A DNA stretch of 64,000 bases, from the NCBI RefSeq assembly GCF_000812565.1, contig NZ_JTAM01000013.1, forward strand, positions 1-64,000, given 5' to 3'. The notes below the pieces were generated by a model. The model ran no database searches. It saw only the letters and a program-made list of their open reading frames with translations, and was not told the origin of the DNA. Shown piece after piece: positions 8,592 through 17,044 of this stretch. The DNA comes from Flammeovirga sp. OC4. GTDB taxonomy: Bacteria; Bacteroidota; Bacteroidia; Cytophagales; Flammeovirgaceae. Every line of letters starts with the position of its first letter. The first letter of the stretch is position 1. Made by a program: the position numbers and the translations under genes.

Positions 8592-9860
8592 ATGACCTAC
8601 CAGGAAACTTTAGATTTTTTATACGCACAGCTTCCAATGTTCCAGAGAGAAGGGAAGTCTGCTTTTAAGAAAGATTTATCGAATACCATTGCTTTGTGCG
8701 AGGCATTGGAACACCCTGAAAATACATTTAAGTCCGTTCATGTTGCAGGAACAAACGGCAAAGGGAGTTCTTCACATATACTTTCAGCGGTATTACAATC
8801 GGCAGGGTATAAAGTAGGTTTATACACATCTCCTCATCTGAAAAGTTTTACAGAGAGAGTTAAAATCAACGGTAAACCTATCGCTGAAGATAAGGTAGTT
8901 GAATTTGTAGAAGGAATAAAAACACATATAGAAGAGATCAAACCTTCCTTTTTTGAATTGACAGTAGCCATGGCCTTTGATCATTTTAGAAATGAAAAAG
9001 TAGATATCGCCATTATTGAAGTAGGTTTGGGAGGAAGATTGGACTCTACGAATGTGATCAATCCAGAAGTAAGCTTAATTACAAATATTGGAATGGATCA
9101 CATGGATATGTTAGGCAATACTTTAGAACTGATTGCTGCAGAAAAAGCCGGCATCATTAAACCTAATACTCCAGTAGTAATCAGTCAAAAGCAAGAGGAA
9201 ACGACAACAGTCTTTTTAGATAAATCATCAAAGGAAAATGCTCCAATTACTTTTGCAGAGGAAGTGTATCAGTGGGAAGGTGCAAACCTTTTAAAGAATG
9301 GTAGTCCATTTTTAGAAAATGTAGAACTGGAAGCCAAGGGGAATTATCAACGACACAATGCCTTAGGGGTTCTGTCTGTGATTGATCAATTAAACCAAAA
9401 AGGGGATTACAGTATTTCAAAAGAGGCCATAGAAGAAGGCTTTAAAAACTTGAGTGCATTAAGTGGTTTGAAAGGACGTTGGCAAACACTACAAACTGCT
9501 CCTTTGACGATTACCGATGTTGGTCATAACGAAGATGGTTGGCGATTTGTATTGGATCAAATTTCGACATTAGAATTCAAAAAACTTTGGATGGTACTGG
9601 GTGTAGTTCAAGAAAAAGACTTGCCTAATATGTTAAGTAAACTTCCAAAAGACGCGTATTATTATTATTGTAAACCGAATGTTCCAAGAGGACTCGATGC
9701 CTCTATTTTGGGAGAAGAAGCAACCAAAATTGGCTTAAAAGGCGAGGTGATCAGTGATGTTAATGTGGCAATTCAAGCGGCCAAAAGTAATGCTTCGAAA
9801 GAGGATTTAGTCTTTATTGGAGGAAGTACTTTTGTGGTAGCAGAGATAGATGAGCTTTAA
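8592..9860 (+). CDS. folC: Bifunctional folylpolyglutamate synthase / dihydrofolate synthase
   Basis: FolC adds glutamate to dihydropteroate and to reduced folates in the cytoplasm, using ATP. The 422-residue length is normal for the family. The nucleotide-binding loop 'VAGTNGKGSSS' is at residues 51-61, followed by 'YTSPHLKSFTERVKING' with the family's TSPHL motif. Other Mur-ligase-type motifs are 'EVGLGGRLDSTNVI', 'ITNIGMDHMDMLGNT' and 'EKAGIIKP'. The C-terminal Mur ligase domain holds 'GRWQTL' and 'ITDVGHNEDG'. The gene stands alone between two hairpin terminators, with no folate genes beside it. Assignment to folC is firm; whether it performs both reactions is inferred from the family. 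Confidence 0.96.
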   Translation: MTYQETLDFLYAQLPMFQREGKSAFKKDLSNTIALCEALEHPENTFKSVHVAGTNGKGSSSHILSAVLQSAGYKVGLYTSPHLKSFTERVKINGKPIAEDKVVEFVEGIKTHIEEIKPSFFELTVAMAFDHFRNEKVDIAIIEVGLGGRLDSTNVINPEVSLITNIGMDHMDMLGNTLELIAAEKAGIIKPNTPVVISQKQEETTTVFLDKSSKENAPITFAEEVYQWEGANLLKNGSPFLENVELEAKGNYQRHNALGVLSVIDQLNQKGDYSISKEAIEEGFKNLSALSGLKGRWQTLQTAPLTITDVGHNEDGWRFVLDQISTLEFKKLWMVLGVVQEKDLPNMLSKLPKDAYYYYCKPNVPRGLDASILGEEATKIGLKGEVISDVNVAIQAAKSNASKEDLVFIGGSTFVVAEIDEL

Positions 9861-9943
9861 ATTTGATAAAAGTAATAAACATCTTTTAACTTAATGAGCT
9901 AGTGTATTTAGAATTTAATCCAATACATTTGCTCTTGATATGT

Positions 9944-9977
9944 AAGAAATCAATTCCGTAAAGGGTTGATTTCTTTA
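9944..9977 (+). terminator. Hairpin between folC and the next lipoprotein gene
   Basis: AAGAAATCAA at 9944-9953 pairs exactly with TTGATTTCTT at 9966-9975, followed by a short T tail. It most likely ends the folC transcript 84 bp after the stop. A TACATTTG sequence at 9924-9931 matches the -7 consensus of Bacteroidota promoters; if that is used, the hairpin would instead lie in the leader of the gene at 10000. Confidence 0.5.
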
Positions 9978-9999
9978 TGTTTAACGAACTTTCTAGTTT

Positions 10000-10485
10000 A
10001 TGAATTGTAGAAAATTTTTCTACTTTATTACCGTTGTTGCTCTATCGTTTAATTTTTATTCATGCGGTAGAACAGCAAATTCAATGAGTCATCACTCTTT
10101 ATGTTATGAAAAAATAATCAAGAGTGATCCTGTTAGAAACGAGAACGGCCAAATGATTTCATTTATGGATTCTATGTTTCTTCATTTAGATATTAAAGGC
10201 AAAAACGTTGTTGGAACTTTTGAGTGGATGCCTTCTAAAAGCAAGTATATAACAGGTACATTGAAAGGAAAAATTGAAGATAATTTGATCAAAGCCATAT
10301 ATACCTACCAAACTTCTGAAGGTGTAATGCAACAAGAAGAAAGGTTTATCAAGTTGGAAGAAGATTCCGCCTATTTTAGAGTAGGAGGAAAAATGAGGTT
10401 GAAGGATGGTGTATATATTTATACCAATGATCAAGAGAATATGCAATTTGGTGCTGCAATTCCTCAAAAATATTGTAGACACTAA
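10000..10485 (+). CDS. Hypothetical small lipoprotein
   Basis: I do not recognise the family. The 161-residue product begins with a lipoprotein signal (hydrophobic stretch, then 'FNFYSC' with Cys at residue 22), so it should be anchored to a membrane from the periplasmic side or the surface. The mature part is predicted by eye to be beta-rich, with alternating hydrophobic residues such as 'LHLDIKGKNVVGTFEW' and 'YITGTLKGKIEDNLIKAIYTY'. This fold style is common in lipoproteins of Bacteroidota that measure or bind small ligands, but no catalytic motif is visible. The ATG at 10000 fits the signal peptide. The gene is monocistronic: a hairpin lies upstream and two hairpins follow. Confidence 0.75.
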   Translation: MNCRKFFYFITVVALSFNFYSCGRTANSMSHHSLCYEKIIKSDPVRNENGQMISFMDSMFLHLDIKGKNVVGTFEWMPSKSKYITGTLKGKIEDNLIKAIYTYQTSEGVMQQEERFIKLEEDSAYFRVGGKMRLKDGVYIYTNDQENMQFGAAIPQKYCRH

Positions 10486-10499
10486 TCACAAAATTGAAG

Positions 10500-10570
10500 C
10501 TTGATTTTAATTTTAAATCAAGTAGGTAGAAAAAGAAAAAGGTCTTTCATTGATTTGGAAGGCCTTTTTT
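10500..10570 (+). terminator. Two consecutive hairpins, second a clear terminator
   Basis: The first hairpin pairs CTTGATTT (10500-10507) with AAATCAAG (10515-10522). The second pairs AAAAAGGTCTT (10536-10546) with AAGGCCTTTTT (10559-10569) and runs into T residues. The second has the classic terminator shape. Confidence 0.75.
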
Positions 10571-10667
10571 CGTGGTTATGAATAAAGTAGGTGAAGGTTT
10601 GATTCTTGTTCTTAATTCGGATATTTTAGCAGATTATCTCTGATTCATCAAATCTCACTTCAATACA

Positions 10668-11690
10668 ATGAACCAAAACAAAGAAAATCAAGAGCAAACT
10701 CAAAAAATGGTAACGTTCAAACCATCTTCTGAACAGGTGGAATATCAAGTTTTATTGGATGAAAAGCAGGAAACGGTTTGGGCAACTGAATTAGAAATTG
10801 CAGAAATATTTGGGAGGAATCGTTCTGTAGTGAATAGGCACATTAAAGGTGTTTACAGTGAGCAAGAATTAGAACGAGAGTCAACTAGTGCAAAATTTGC
10901 ACAAGTTCGTTTTGAAGGTGATAGAGAAATTGAGCGTACTATTTTACATTATAATCTAGATGTTATTATTGCAGTAGGCTATAGAGTAAAATCGCCTTTG
11001 GCAACCGAATTTAGAAAATGGGCGACTAGAAAATTAAAAGAATATTTATTGAAAGGCTATACCCTAAACGGACAATTACTTACTCAAAGAAGTGACCAAG
11101 TAGTAAGGTTACAAGAAGAAATAGCGCAGTTGAATCAGAAACTACTAGGTAGTCAAAAAGAGATCACAACAGGCTTTTTGGAGATTATTACAAATTATGC
11201 AAGATCTTTTGAATTGCTTAGCAAATATGACAATGAGGAGCTTACTACGTCAGGTTTGAATGAAGACATTATTTATGTCATCAACTATGAAGAAGTAAAA
11301 AGAGCAATTAAGGCTTTAAAAGAAGATTTAATGGGTAAAGGGGAAGCGAGTGAACTATTTGGAAATGAGAAAGATGATTCATTTCAAGGTGTCTTAGGAA
11401 GTATCTCACAGACTGTTTTTGGCCAGTTAGCTTACCCTAGTATTGAAGAGCAAGCGGCACAATTAATATATTCAGTGATCAAAGGTCATGCTTTTAGTGA
11501 TGGCAATAAACGCATTGGGTCATTTTTGTTTGTGTGGTTTTTAGAACAAAACCAATTTCATCGGGGAGTGGATGGACAAAAAAAAGTCACCGACAATACA
11601 CTTGTAGCCTTGGCGTTGGCTGTAGCTCAAAGCTTACCAGAGCAAAGAGAATTAATGATTAAGTTGATTATCAATTTAATTAAAACATAA
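10668..11690 (+). CDS. RhuM-family protein with C-terminal Fic/Doc domain
   Basis: The 340-residue product has two parts. Residues ~15-135 match the RhuM N-terminal region ('WATELEIAEIFGRNRSVVNRHIKGVY', 'HYNLDVIIAVGYRVKS', 'EFRKWATRKLKEYL'), which looks like a DNA-binding/adaptor module. After a coiled segment (~145-165) the C-terminus carries a Fic-fold motif, H274-AFSDGNKR. The lysine after the Asn and the lack of the final Arg of the Fic motif (Ser here) make it resemble Doc, a kinase that phosphorylates EF-Tu, more than AMP-transferring Fic enzymes; this is inference from family knowledge. No Phd-like antitoxin gene lies on either side. The gene is flanked by hairpins and stands alone. 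RhuM-like genes are often found in accessory DNA. Family is firm; activity and target are unknown. Confidence 0.88.
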   Translation: MNQNKENQEQTQKMVTFKPSSEQVEYQVLLDEKQETVWATELEIAEIFGRNRSVVNRHIKGVYSEQELERESTSAKFAQVRFEGDREIERTILHYNLDVIIAVGYRVKSPLATEFRKWATRKLKEYLLKGYTLNGQLLTQRSDQVVRLQEEIAQLNQKLLGSQKEITTGFLEIITNYARSFELLSKYDNEELTTSGLNEDIIYVINYEEVKRAIKALKEDLMGKGEASELFGNEKDDSFQGVLGSISQTVFGQLAYPSIEEQAAQLIYSVIKGHAFSDGNKRIGSFLFVWFLEQNQFHRGVDGQKKVTDNTLVALALAVAQSLPEQRELMIKLIINLIKT

Positions 11691-11724
11691 CACCCTAAAA
11701 ACCAAATTAATGCTCTTTAGGGTG
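11691..11724. terminator. Hairpin between convergent genes
   Basis: CACCCTAAA at 11691-11699 pairs perfectly with TTTAGGGTG at 11716-11724. It lies between the convergent RhuM and PhoD genes and may end both transcripts. The T tail is poor on the plus strand, and on the minus strand only a short T run (TTTT) follows. Confidence 0.5.
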
Positions 11725-11751
11725 GAGTGTATGTAAAGTTTGAGGGTTATA

Positions 11752-13494
11752 TTAACTGACAATAGTAGAATGAGCCATTGTTGTTGATGTATCTTCGGAG
11801 AAAACATCATTTACAAAATGCCATTCTGCGTTTGCTGCTGTATTTGAAAAAGTGGCCAATACAAAACCTCTTCTTGAAGCATCAGCATATTTTAAACCTT
11901 CAATTAATGCAACATTAGCCTGTTCAAAAGGACCAATGGTAGAAGGATTTGTTCCAAAGATACCTTCAAAACCTGGAGAGGAAACAGAGGCCGTCGCAAA
12001 TTCTTCTCCTATTTTATTTCCGGAGGCATCCATTAAATTACTGTTCCATGCATTGTGAGTATCTCCTGCTAAGGTAATAAGTTGTTTTCCAGCAGCAGCA
12101 CCAAATATGATTTCACGCTCAACAGGGTAGCCATCCCAAGCATCAAGATTATAAGGAAGTACAGTTGTCAACCTTGCTTTCTCCTCAGCAGTTACTGTAG
12201 GGTCACCTTGAGCAATTCGTCCTTTGATAGTTAGAAGTTCTGTAACGCTTTGCTGGTATTGTGAAACTAATGCTGAAGAAGCAGCACCTGAAGCAGCAAT
12301 TGCCGCAACAATTTGAAGAAGTTCCACAGGTATGGTGTAAGTCCCCATTAAGACTTGGCTTCCTAGTACTTGCCATTTTGCCGTACCTGAAGCCAATTGA
12401 CCTGCTAACCATCCTCTTTGTTCAGCTCCTAAAAGTGTTCTGTTGGTATTACCCCAATCCGCCATAAATTTAGCCGCATCCAATCCTATCGCTGTAAAAT
12501 AATCACTATAGTCTAATTGCTTTTCTCTTCCAATGATTCGAGTATCCAACATATGAAGATCAACAATTCCACCAAAGTCGAAGCTTCGGTATATTTTAGC
12601 ATTATCAGTAACTCTAGCAGGTAAGTACTCGTGCCAAACTTGAAGTGCGTATGCTTTTCTAGTTTCATAATCACCTTCTCCTTCGTTATGATTTTCAGCA
12701 CCATCTTTATAGGCATCATTGGTGATTTCATGATCGTCCCAAACACAAATGAAAGGTTTGGTCTGATGCAGCTTTTGAAGTTGAGTGTCTTGTCTATACT
12801 GACGGTAGCGGGTTCTGTAATCTTCTATGCTTAAAATCTCATCTTTTGGTTGGTGAAAACGGTCTAAAGAAGCGGTCATCGCATTGATACCATATCCTTC
12901 AGCTCCATATTCATAGATATAATCCCCAAGGTGAATTACAACATCAGCATCAGAGAGGGCAACAGCACCGTAGACATTAAAAAGACCTGCTTGATAGTTT
13001 GCACAAGATACTACCGCCATTTTTACATCATTGACTTCCCCGGTAGCAGGAAGTGTCTTTGTTTCGCCTATTGGAGAAATTGCTTTAGAAAACGAACTTG
13101 AAAAACGATAAAAATAACTTGTATTGGAGTTTAAACCACTTACGTCAACATTGACAGTGTAGTCCGAAGCAGTGTCGATTGTTACTTTTTCATTGGCTAT
13201 AACATTTAAAAACTCAATGTCAGTAGCTACCTCAAGAGTGATTTCGTTTGTAGTTTCATTGCTTGCAGGTGTATATCTTGTCCACAATAAAATTTGTGAG
13301 CTGCTGGGGTCAAAACTAGCAACACCTTCAAAGAAACCATACTCACCTTCAGGAGCAGGTTCAGGGTCAATTACTTCAAGAATTTCATCTTCTGTACAAG
13401 CCGAAAGTGGTAGAAGAGTAGTACCACTGGCTACAATAATAGAGTTTCGGATAAATTTACGGCGAGAAACCGCATTCATTATATTTTTTTTCAT
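11752..13494 (-). CDS. phoD: PhoD-type alkaline phosphatase/phosphodiesterase, Tat-exported lipoprotein
   Basis: The product is a calcium/iron-dependent phosphatase of the PhoD family that releases phosphate from phosphoesters outside the cytoplasm. The N-terminus has a twin-arginine motif (SRRKFI, Arg11-Arg12), a hydrophobic segment and a lipobox-like 'LSAC' with Cys33, so it is probably a Tat-exported lipoprotein. The N-terminal PhoD domain ('ILLWTRYTP') is followed by the metallophosphatase domain with 'LGDYIYEYG', 'WDDHEITNDAYKDGAENH' and 'LAGDTHNAW'. It has 580 residues, slightly long, with an insert near 'AAIAASGAASSALVS'. A sequence CAAAATTA at 13528-13535 reads as TAATTTTG on the minus strand and could be its -7 promoter element. 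It may be phosphate-regulated, but no Pho box was identified. Confidence 0.93.
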   Translation of the reverse strand: MKKNIMNAVSRRKFIRNSIIVASGTTLLPLSACTEDEILEVIDPEPAPEGEYGFFEGVASFDPSSSQILLWTRYTPASNETTNEITLEVATDIEFLNVIANEKVTIDTASDYTVNVDVSGLNSNTSYFYRFSSSFSKAISPIGETKTLPATGEVNDVKMAVVSCANYQAGLFNVYGAVALSDADVVIHLGDYIYEYGAEGYGINAMTASLDRFHQPKDEILSIEDYRTRYRQYRQDTQLQKLHQTKPFICVWDDHEITNDAYKDGAENHNEGEGDYETRKAYALQVWHEYLPARVTDNAKIYRSFDFGGIVDLHMLDTRIIGREKQLDYSDYFTAIGLDAAKFMADWGNTNRTLLGAEQRGWLAGQLASGTAKWQVLGSQVLMGTYTIPVELLQIVAAIAASGAASSALVSQYQQSVTELLTIKGRIAQGDPTVTAEEKARLTTVLPYNLDAWDGYPVEREIIFGAAAGKQLITLAGDTHNAWNSNLMDASGNKIGEEFATASVSSPGFEGIFGTNPSTIGPFEQANVALIEGLKYADASRRGFVLATFSNTAANAEWHFVNDVFSEDTSTTMAHSTIVS

Positions 13495-13702
13495 TAATCA
13501 ATGGGAAGTTGAGTGTTTAAGTTTTGTCAAAATTAAGGATAGTACATGACCTTAAAATGAATAGTATATTGTTGAATAGTTATTCATTTATTAAGCGTGT
13601 TATATATAGGTTAATAATGTTACGTTCTTGAAACAATTGACTAATGTGATGATTGGTAGTGTTTTATGTTTCAAAGGCTACTTCTGATAGATTTGTACTT
13701 TT

Positions 13703-13729
13703 TTTGAAATTGAAAATCACCTACTTTTG
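13703..13729 (+). promoter_or_regulatory. Putative promoter of the small gene at 13769
   Basis: TACTTTTG at 13722-13729 matches the Bacteroidota -7 consensus TAnnTTTG exactly. A TTTG at 13703-13706 could be the -33 element, but the 15-nt spacer is shorter than the usual 17-23, so only the -7 part is convincing. Confidence 0.45.
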
Positions 13730-13768
13730 CACTAACACGTAATTATTTAATCCAAGACAAAAGATAAA

Positions 13769-14020
13769 ATGATGGATGAAAATATGATCGCAATGCAATT
13801 TGCAAACGCGATAAATACAACTGAAGACGAGAATCAAATTGTACAAATGATGCAAGCCGCTTTCGGAATGTTACAAGGAATGAACCTTCCTGAGGAAAAC
13901 ATTAAAGACATTGCTGGTAAAGTTTCTACTTTCTTGTCTGAGTTAGAAGTTGAGGAGGGATCTCAAGCAGCAAAGAACAAAGCAAAAGCTGTAGAGACGT
14001 TAGCAACATTGATTGGATAG
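13769..14020 (+). CDS. Small acidic protein of unknown function
   Basis: I do not recognise this 83-residue protein. It has no signal peptide, membrane segment or Cys/His metal site. It is acidic and looks all-helical, with heptad-like hydrophobic spacing in 'ENQIVQMMQAAFGMLQGM' and 'IKDIAGKVSTFLSELE', which suggests a helical bundle or a dimer. The start at 13769 is preceded by another option three bases later (ATG ATG). It has its own -7 promoter match 40 bp upstream and a perfect terminator 26 bp after the stop, so it is a well-defined monocistronic gene. This supports it being real despite its size. Function cannot be assigned. Confidence 0.75.
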   Translation: MMDENMIAMQFANAINTTEDENQIVQMMQAAFGMLQGMNLPEENIKDIAGKVSTFLSELEVEEGSQAAKNKAKAVETLATLIG

Positions 14021-14045
14021 TCAAATTACTGTCCTTGTAAATAAC

Positions 14046-14078
14046 AAAAAACACTTTATTTCGGTAAAGTGTTTTTTT
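14046..14078 (+). terminator. Rho-independent terminator
   Basis: ACACTTTA at 14051-14058 pairs with TAAAGTGT at 14065-14072; the stem is extended by five A upstream (14046-14050) and a run of T downstream. It ends the small acidic protein gene. Confidence 0.85.
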
Positions 14079-14280
14079 GTGTCTATACTTTTTTGATAAT
14101 TAAATATTTAATGGCAATTCTCAATGATTTTGTTAACATAATTCAATATTATGTTTATTAATACTCTCTAAAGGCCTATTTTACACTTTTTAAGATGCTA
14201 TACTAAAACTTTTTCTATTGTGAACGTATAATATTAAACAATCAGTTTTGCAAAGAAAATTATCATTAAAACTATTTATT

Positions 14281-14901
14281 ATGAGTACGGCGATTTTCAA
14301 AAATTACATTATTGCATTGAGTTTAATCTTTGGTATATCTTTTACTGCTTTTGCACAGGAAGAGGCAGATCAAAATTTATCGAAGAAAGAACAAAAAGCT
14401 TTAAAGAAAGAGCAAAAGAAAAAAGCAAAAGCTGAGAAAAAAGCACAAGCTGAAGCTTTTGAAAAAATACAACATCAACAGGCTCTAGTTGCAATTGATA
14501 GTCAACAATTTGTATTAGAAGCCAATCAATTATATGATAGACGAGGTAGAACCGTGAATGTACAGTCGAATATCAACTTTATTAAAGTAGAAAAAGACGT
14601 TGGAGTTTTACAAATCGGTTCCGCAAATTTAATTGGCTGGAACGGCGTTGGTGGTATTACCGTTGATGGTAGAATTTCTGACTGGAAAGTGAGTAAAGAC
14701 GACAAGAACGGTAGAACAACAGTTTCTTTCAACATTATGGGATCTATGCTTCAGGCAAGAGTCATTTATGATCTTGACGGAACAGGCAACTACTGTAATG
14801 TAAGAATTGATGGTGTATTTAGTGCTCGTCAATTAAAAATGAGAGGAGTGTTAGTTCCAAATAATATGAGTTCAACTTATGAGGGAATGATCCGTTATTA
14901 A
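14281..14901 (+). CDS. Secreted DUF4251-family protein
   Basis: The product is an exported protein of a Bacteroidota-specific family of unknown function (DUF4251, recognised from its 'FVLEANQLYDRRGRTVNVQ' and 'GRISDWKVSKD' style segments). I place the start at the ATG at 14281, because the longer frame begins with a TTG and adds 11 residues ahead of a good signal peptide. The signal is 'IIALSLIFGISFTAFA', with cleavage before QEE. After it comes a highly charged Lys/Glu/Ala helix (about residues 30-65) and then the beta-rich DUF4251 domain to the C-terminus. About 206 residues. Probably periplasmic. It is monocistronic with a strong terminator after the stop. Confidence 0.85.
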   Translation: MSTAIFKNYIIALSLIFGISFTAFAQEEADQNLSKKEQKALKKEQKKKAKAEKKAQAEAFEKIQHQQALVAIDSQQFVLEANQLYDRRGRTVNVQSNINFIKVEKDVGVLQIGSANLIGWNGVGGITVDGRISDWKVSKDDKNGRTTVSFNIMGSMLQARVIYDLDGTGNYCNVRIDGVFSARQLKMRGVLVPNNMSSTYEGMIRY

Positions 14902-14922
14902 TCCTCCATAATAAATAATATC

Positions 14923-14967
14923 AAGCCCATGAAAGAGTATTTTTATTCTTCTTTCATGGGCTTTTTC
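14923..14967 (+). terminator. Rho-independent terminator
   Basis: AAGCCCATGAAAG at 14923-14935 pairs perfectly (13 bp) with CTTTCATGGGCTT at 14951-14963, with a T tail. It ends the DUF4251 gene. Confidence 0.88.
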
Positions 14968-14983
14968 CATTCTAATTACTATA

Positions 14984-15374
14984 CTGTAAACTAAGTTTTT
15001 GAATATTTATGATGTTTAGAAATCAGGAGATTTCTGCTGATCTGTAGGACACGAATGACGCTATCGCTTAACATTCGCGTCAGTGGACTTACTACCCAAT
15101 TCATTTGCTACTTCTTCTCTCGGCCTTGAAGAGAATATTGAGCCGTTAATAATGATTTTGCTGTTTGAGCATCTCAAAACGATGAAGTTTTGATCGAGTT
15201 AACCTTTTAATAGGCAAGAGAAATGGAATTTAGCTTTTGACTTCAAAGCCTTGAATTTTTTGCTTCGTTTTTGTTTCAAGACAAAAATGAAGAAGAAGGA
15301 AGTTTGAAAGTAGATCCTATAAATGCTTGCAGAAAGGTCTATTAAAAGTTGACGATAATTTAGTTTACAATGTA
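14984..15374 (+). repeat. ~390-bp non-coding element, copy 1
   Basis: This stretch is closely similar over nearly its whole length to 17567-17965, in the same orientation; shared blocks include CAGGAGATTTCTGCTGATCT, GACACGAATGACGC, GAGCATCTCAAAACGATGAA and GAAGAAGGAAGTTTGAAAGTAG. The two ends are inverted repeats: TGTAAACTAA on the left (14985-14994) against TTTAGTTTACAATGTA on the right (15359-15374). Internal hairpins are conserved: CGAATG/CATTCG near the start and TCAAAAC/GTTTTGA in the middle. There is no plausible long reading frame shared by both copies. It fills the space between the terminator of the DUF4251 gene and the end of the PepSY gene, whose stop codon lies inside the right end. 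It could be a MITE-like element or a structured RNA/terminator repeat. Confidence 0.85.
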
Positions 15375-16903
15375 GTACTTGTAAATAACTTTTTAATCTT
15401 CTTTCTTTTCCTGTAAATGTATTCATACAGGCCTGTAATCAGTAGAATATTGAAGAGTAACCCCAAAAGTGGAATTAATAAAATGCTGTATTTATCAAAG
15501 ATGAATTGGAATAACCTGCCGTTATGTAATTCAAACATATAATTCCATAATGGAAGTTGATACTCTTCCTTTATTTCTTGCGGAAAGTGATAAAAAGTAT
15601 CTTCTTGTGGAGGCGTAATGGCCAATAAACCTTGAGAATATGCAGAAATATATTGCTCGCCTTTTGGTGAAGTAAAGGCTGCCACTGTCATAAAATCTCC
15701 AGGTTTTTGGATGTTGTCAAATAACGAAACACGCTCTTTCGTCAACACATTGTTGCTGAAACTTTCTCCTTCTTTATAATCATATAGACCATAAAATGAG
15801 CCTACTAGAAAATGTTGATTTCCTAGAGGCTCAAAGATTGTAGCACCCATCACAAATATATTCACCTTCCACTCTAACTTTTCAAAAGCAGTTGTAGCAT
15901 TACTCTTCCCTCCAAAAATTCCTTCTGTAGTATCTAAAATAATTCGGTCTGTTTGTGGATCATACATTGCATTTCGGATCGAATGATACCACTCATTTTC
16001 TAAAAATCGGTCTGGAATTATTGAAGTTGGTACTTTACCATTGTATAATGCCACAATCAAAGGAGGACGCATTAGCATTCCGGTTCCTCCAATAATCAAC
16101 AAAAAAACAAAGGTCCATACCCCTATCTTCGTATGATAAGTAATAATGAAAGCCTTCAATTTTTTTGAAATCGTATTCGTTGCTTTTTTCTTTTTGAAAA
16201 AAGTAATGTACAAAGAAGTCAATGAAAGAAAGATTAGAATGAGCGATAGAAAATCATAAAATAATCTTCCTGGTGTCCCCCAAAGCCATCCACTATGCAA
16301 TGCAAAAGTGAATTGAATCATATCGACATAATTTCTCTCCTTCTTGAAAATGGGGTAATTTACTAATTGACCACTCTTTATTTTATAAATATTGGATTGT
16401 GAGACAGCAAAAAGCTCACCTTTGATCTCCATTATCTTCACAAATTGCTCTATGTGATTTGTCGGAGTCCTTAATCCTTTCCAATTATTTTGAGAAAGAT
16501 TGAATTGATATACTCCTCCAAAGGTTGCAGCAAAGATGGTGTTTTGTAAACTGTCATAGTACAAGTCATTGACCTTTTGATAGTAGATCTCCTCTGGAAA
16601 GCCATTCTTCATCAGTGAATGAAATGATTTACCACTATTATCACTTTTCCAAACACCTTGTTTACCACCAATAACGATGGTGTCACTACCAATATAGACC
16701 ACATCTTGAATACCACCTCTATTCCAATTTTGGGGTAGATATTCTTCTGGAAAATAGCTTTTTGAAACAGAACAATGAGCAATCAGGTCAGGGTGATTTA
16801 AAAGAATGCCAGAAACACTCATCCACACCAAAATCACAGAAAGAAATAGACCAATATATTTATGCCAGCTAACTGCCTTTTTATAGATTTTCTTAAAAAT
16901 CAT
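15365..16903 (-). CDS. PepSY-type membrane protein with large extracytoplasmic domain
   Basis: The product is an inner-membrane protein of the PepSY/PiuB type, a family linked to iron or redox processes at the membrane. I start it at the ATG at 16903; the longer frame opens with a TTG and adds 21 residues before the typical start 'MIFKKIYKKAVSWHKYIGL'. About 512 residues. A first helix ('YIGLFLSVILVWMSVSGILL') is followed by a ~170-residue outside segment with propeller-like repeats ('VWKSDNSGKSFHSLM', 'IFAATFGGVYQFN'). A helix pair with the 'HSGWLWGTPGRLFYDFLSLILI' and 'YHTKIGVWTFVFLLIIGGTGMLM' motifs, a second outside segment and a final helix near the C-terminus complete it. It diverges from an Rrf2 regulator, which probably controls it. 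Its stop codon is inside the end of repeat copy 1. Confidence 0.82.
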   Translation of the reverse strand: MIFKKIYKKAVSWHKYIGLFLSVILVWMSVSGILLNHPDLIAHCSVSKSYFPEEYLPQNWNRGGIQDVVYIGSDTIVIGGKQGVWKSDNSGKSFHSLMKNGFPEEIYYQKVNDLYYDSLQNTIFAATFGGVYQFNLSQNNWKGLRTPTNHIEQFVKIMEIKGELFAVSQSNIYKIKSGQLVNYPIFKKERNYVDMIQFTFALHSGWLWGTPGRLFYDFLSLILIFLSLTSLYITFFKKKKATNTISKKLKAFIITYHTKIGVWTFVFLLIIGGTGMLMRPPLIVALYNGKVPTSIIPDRFLENEWYHSIRNAMYDPQTDRIILDTTEGIFGGKSNATTAFEKLEWKVNIFVMGATIFEPLGNQHFLVGSFYGLYDYKEGESFSNNVLTKERVSLFDNIQKPGDFMTVAAFTSPKGEQYISAYSQGLLAITPPQEDTFYHFPQEIKEEYQLPLWNYMFELHNGRLFQFIFDKYSILLIPLLGLLFNILLITGLYEYIYRKRKKIKKLFTSTTL

Positions 16904-17018
16904 TCTTCGTTTGTAGATCAACACATGGTTGAAAATAGGATAACTCTGATAGAAGCAGAAGAACAAAATTACCAGATAGATTTTGTTCTTTCTTGATACA
17001 AACTTACTAAAAAATAAT

Positions 17019-17038
17019 AAAAGACAAAAATATCTTTT
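17019..17038. promoter_or_regulatory. Inverted repeat overlapping a minus-strand -7 element
   Basis: AAAAGA (17019-17024) and TCTTTT (17033-17038) flank an 8-bp centre, CAAAAATA, that reads TATTTTTG on the minus strand, a perfect match to the -7 consensus TAnnTTTG. It is therefore likely the promoter of the PepSY gene with an operator around it. The Rrf2 product encoded next door is the obvious candidate ligand, but that is inference. Confidence 0.45.
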
Positions 17039-17044
17039 ATTTCT

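Noticed and set aside
15199..15426. 75-residue minus-strand frame across repeat copy 1 and the end of the PepSY gene
   Set aside because: The copy 2 element does not keep the same frame, so the repeat is not likely to be coding.
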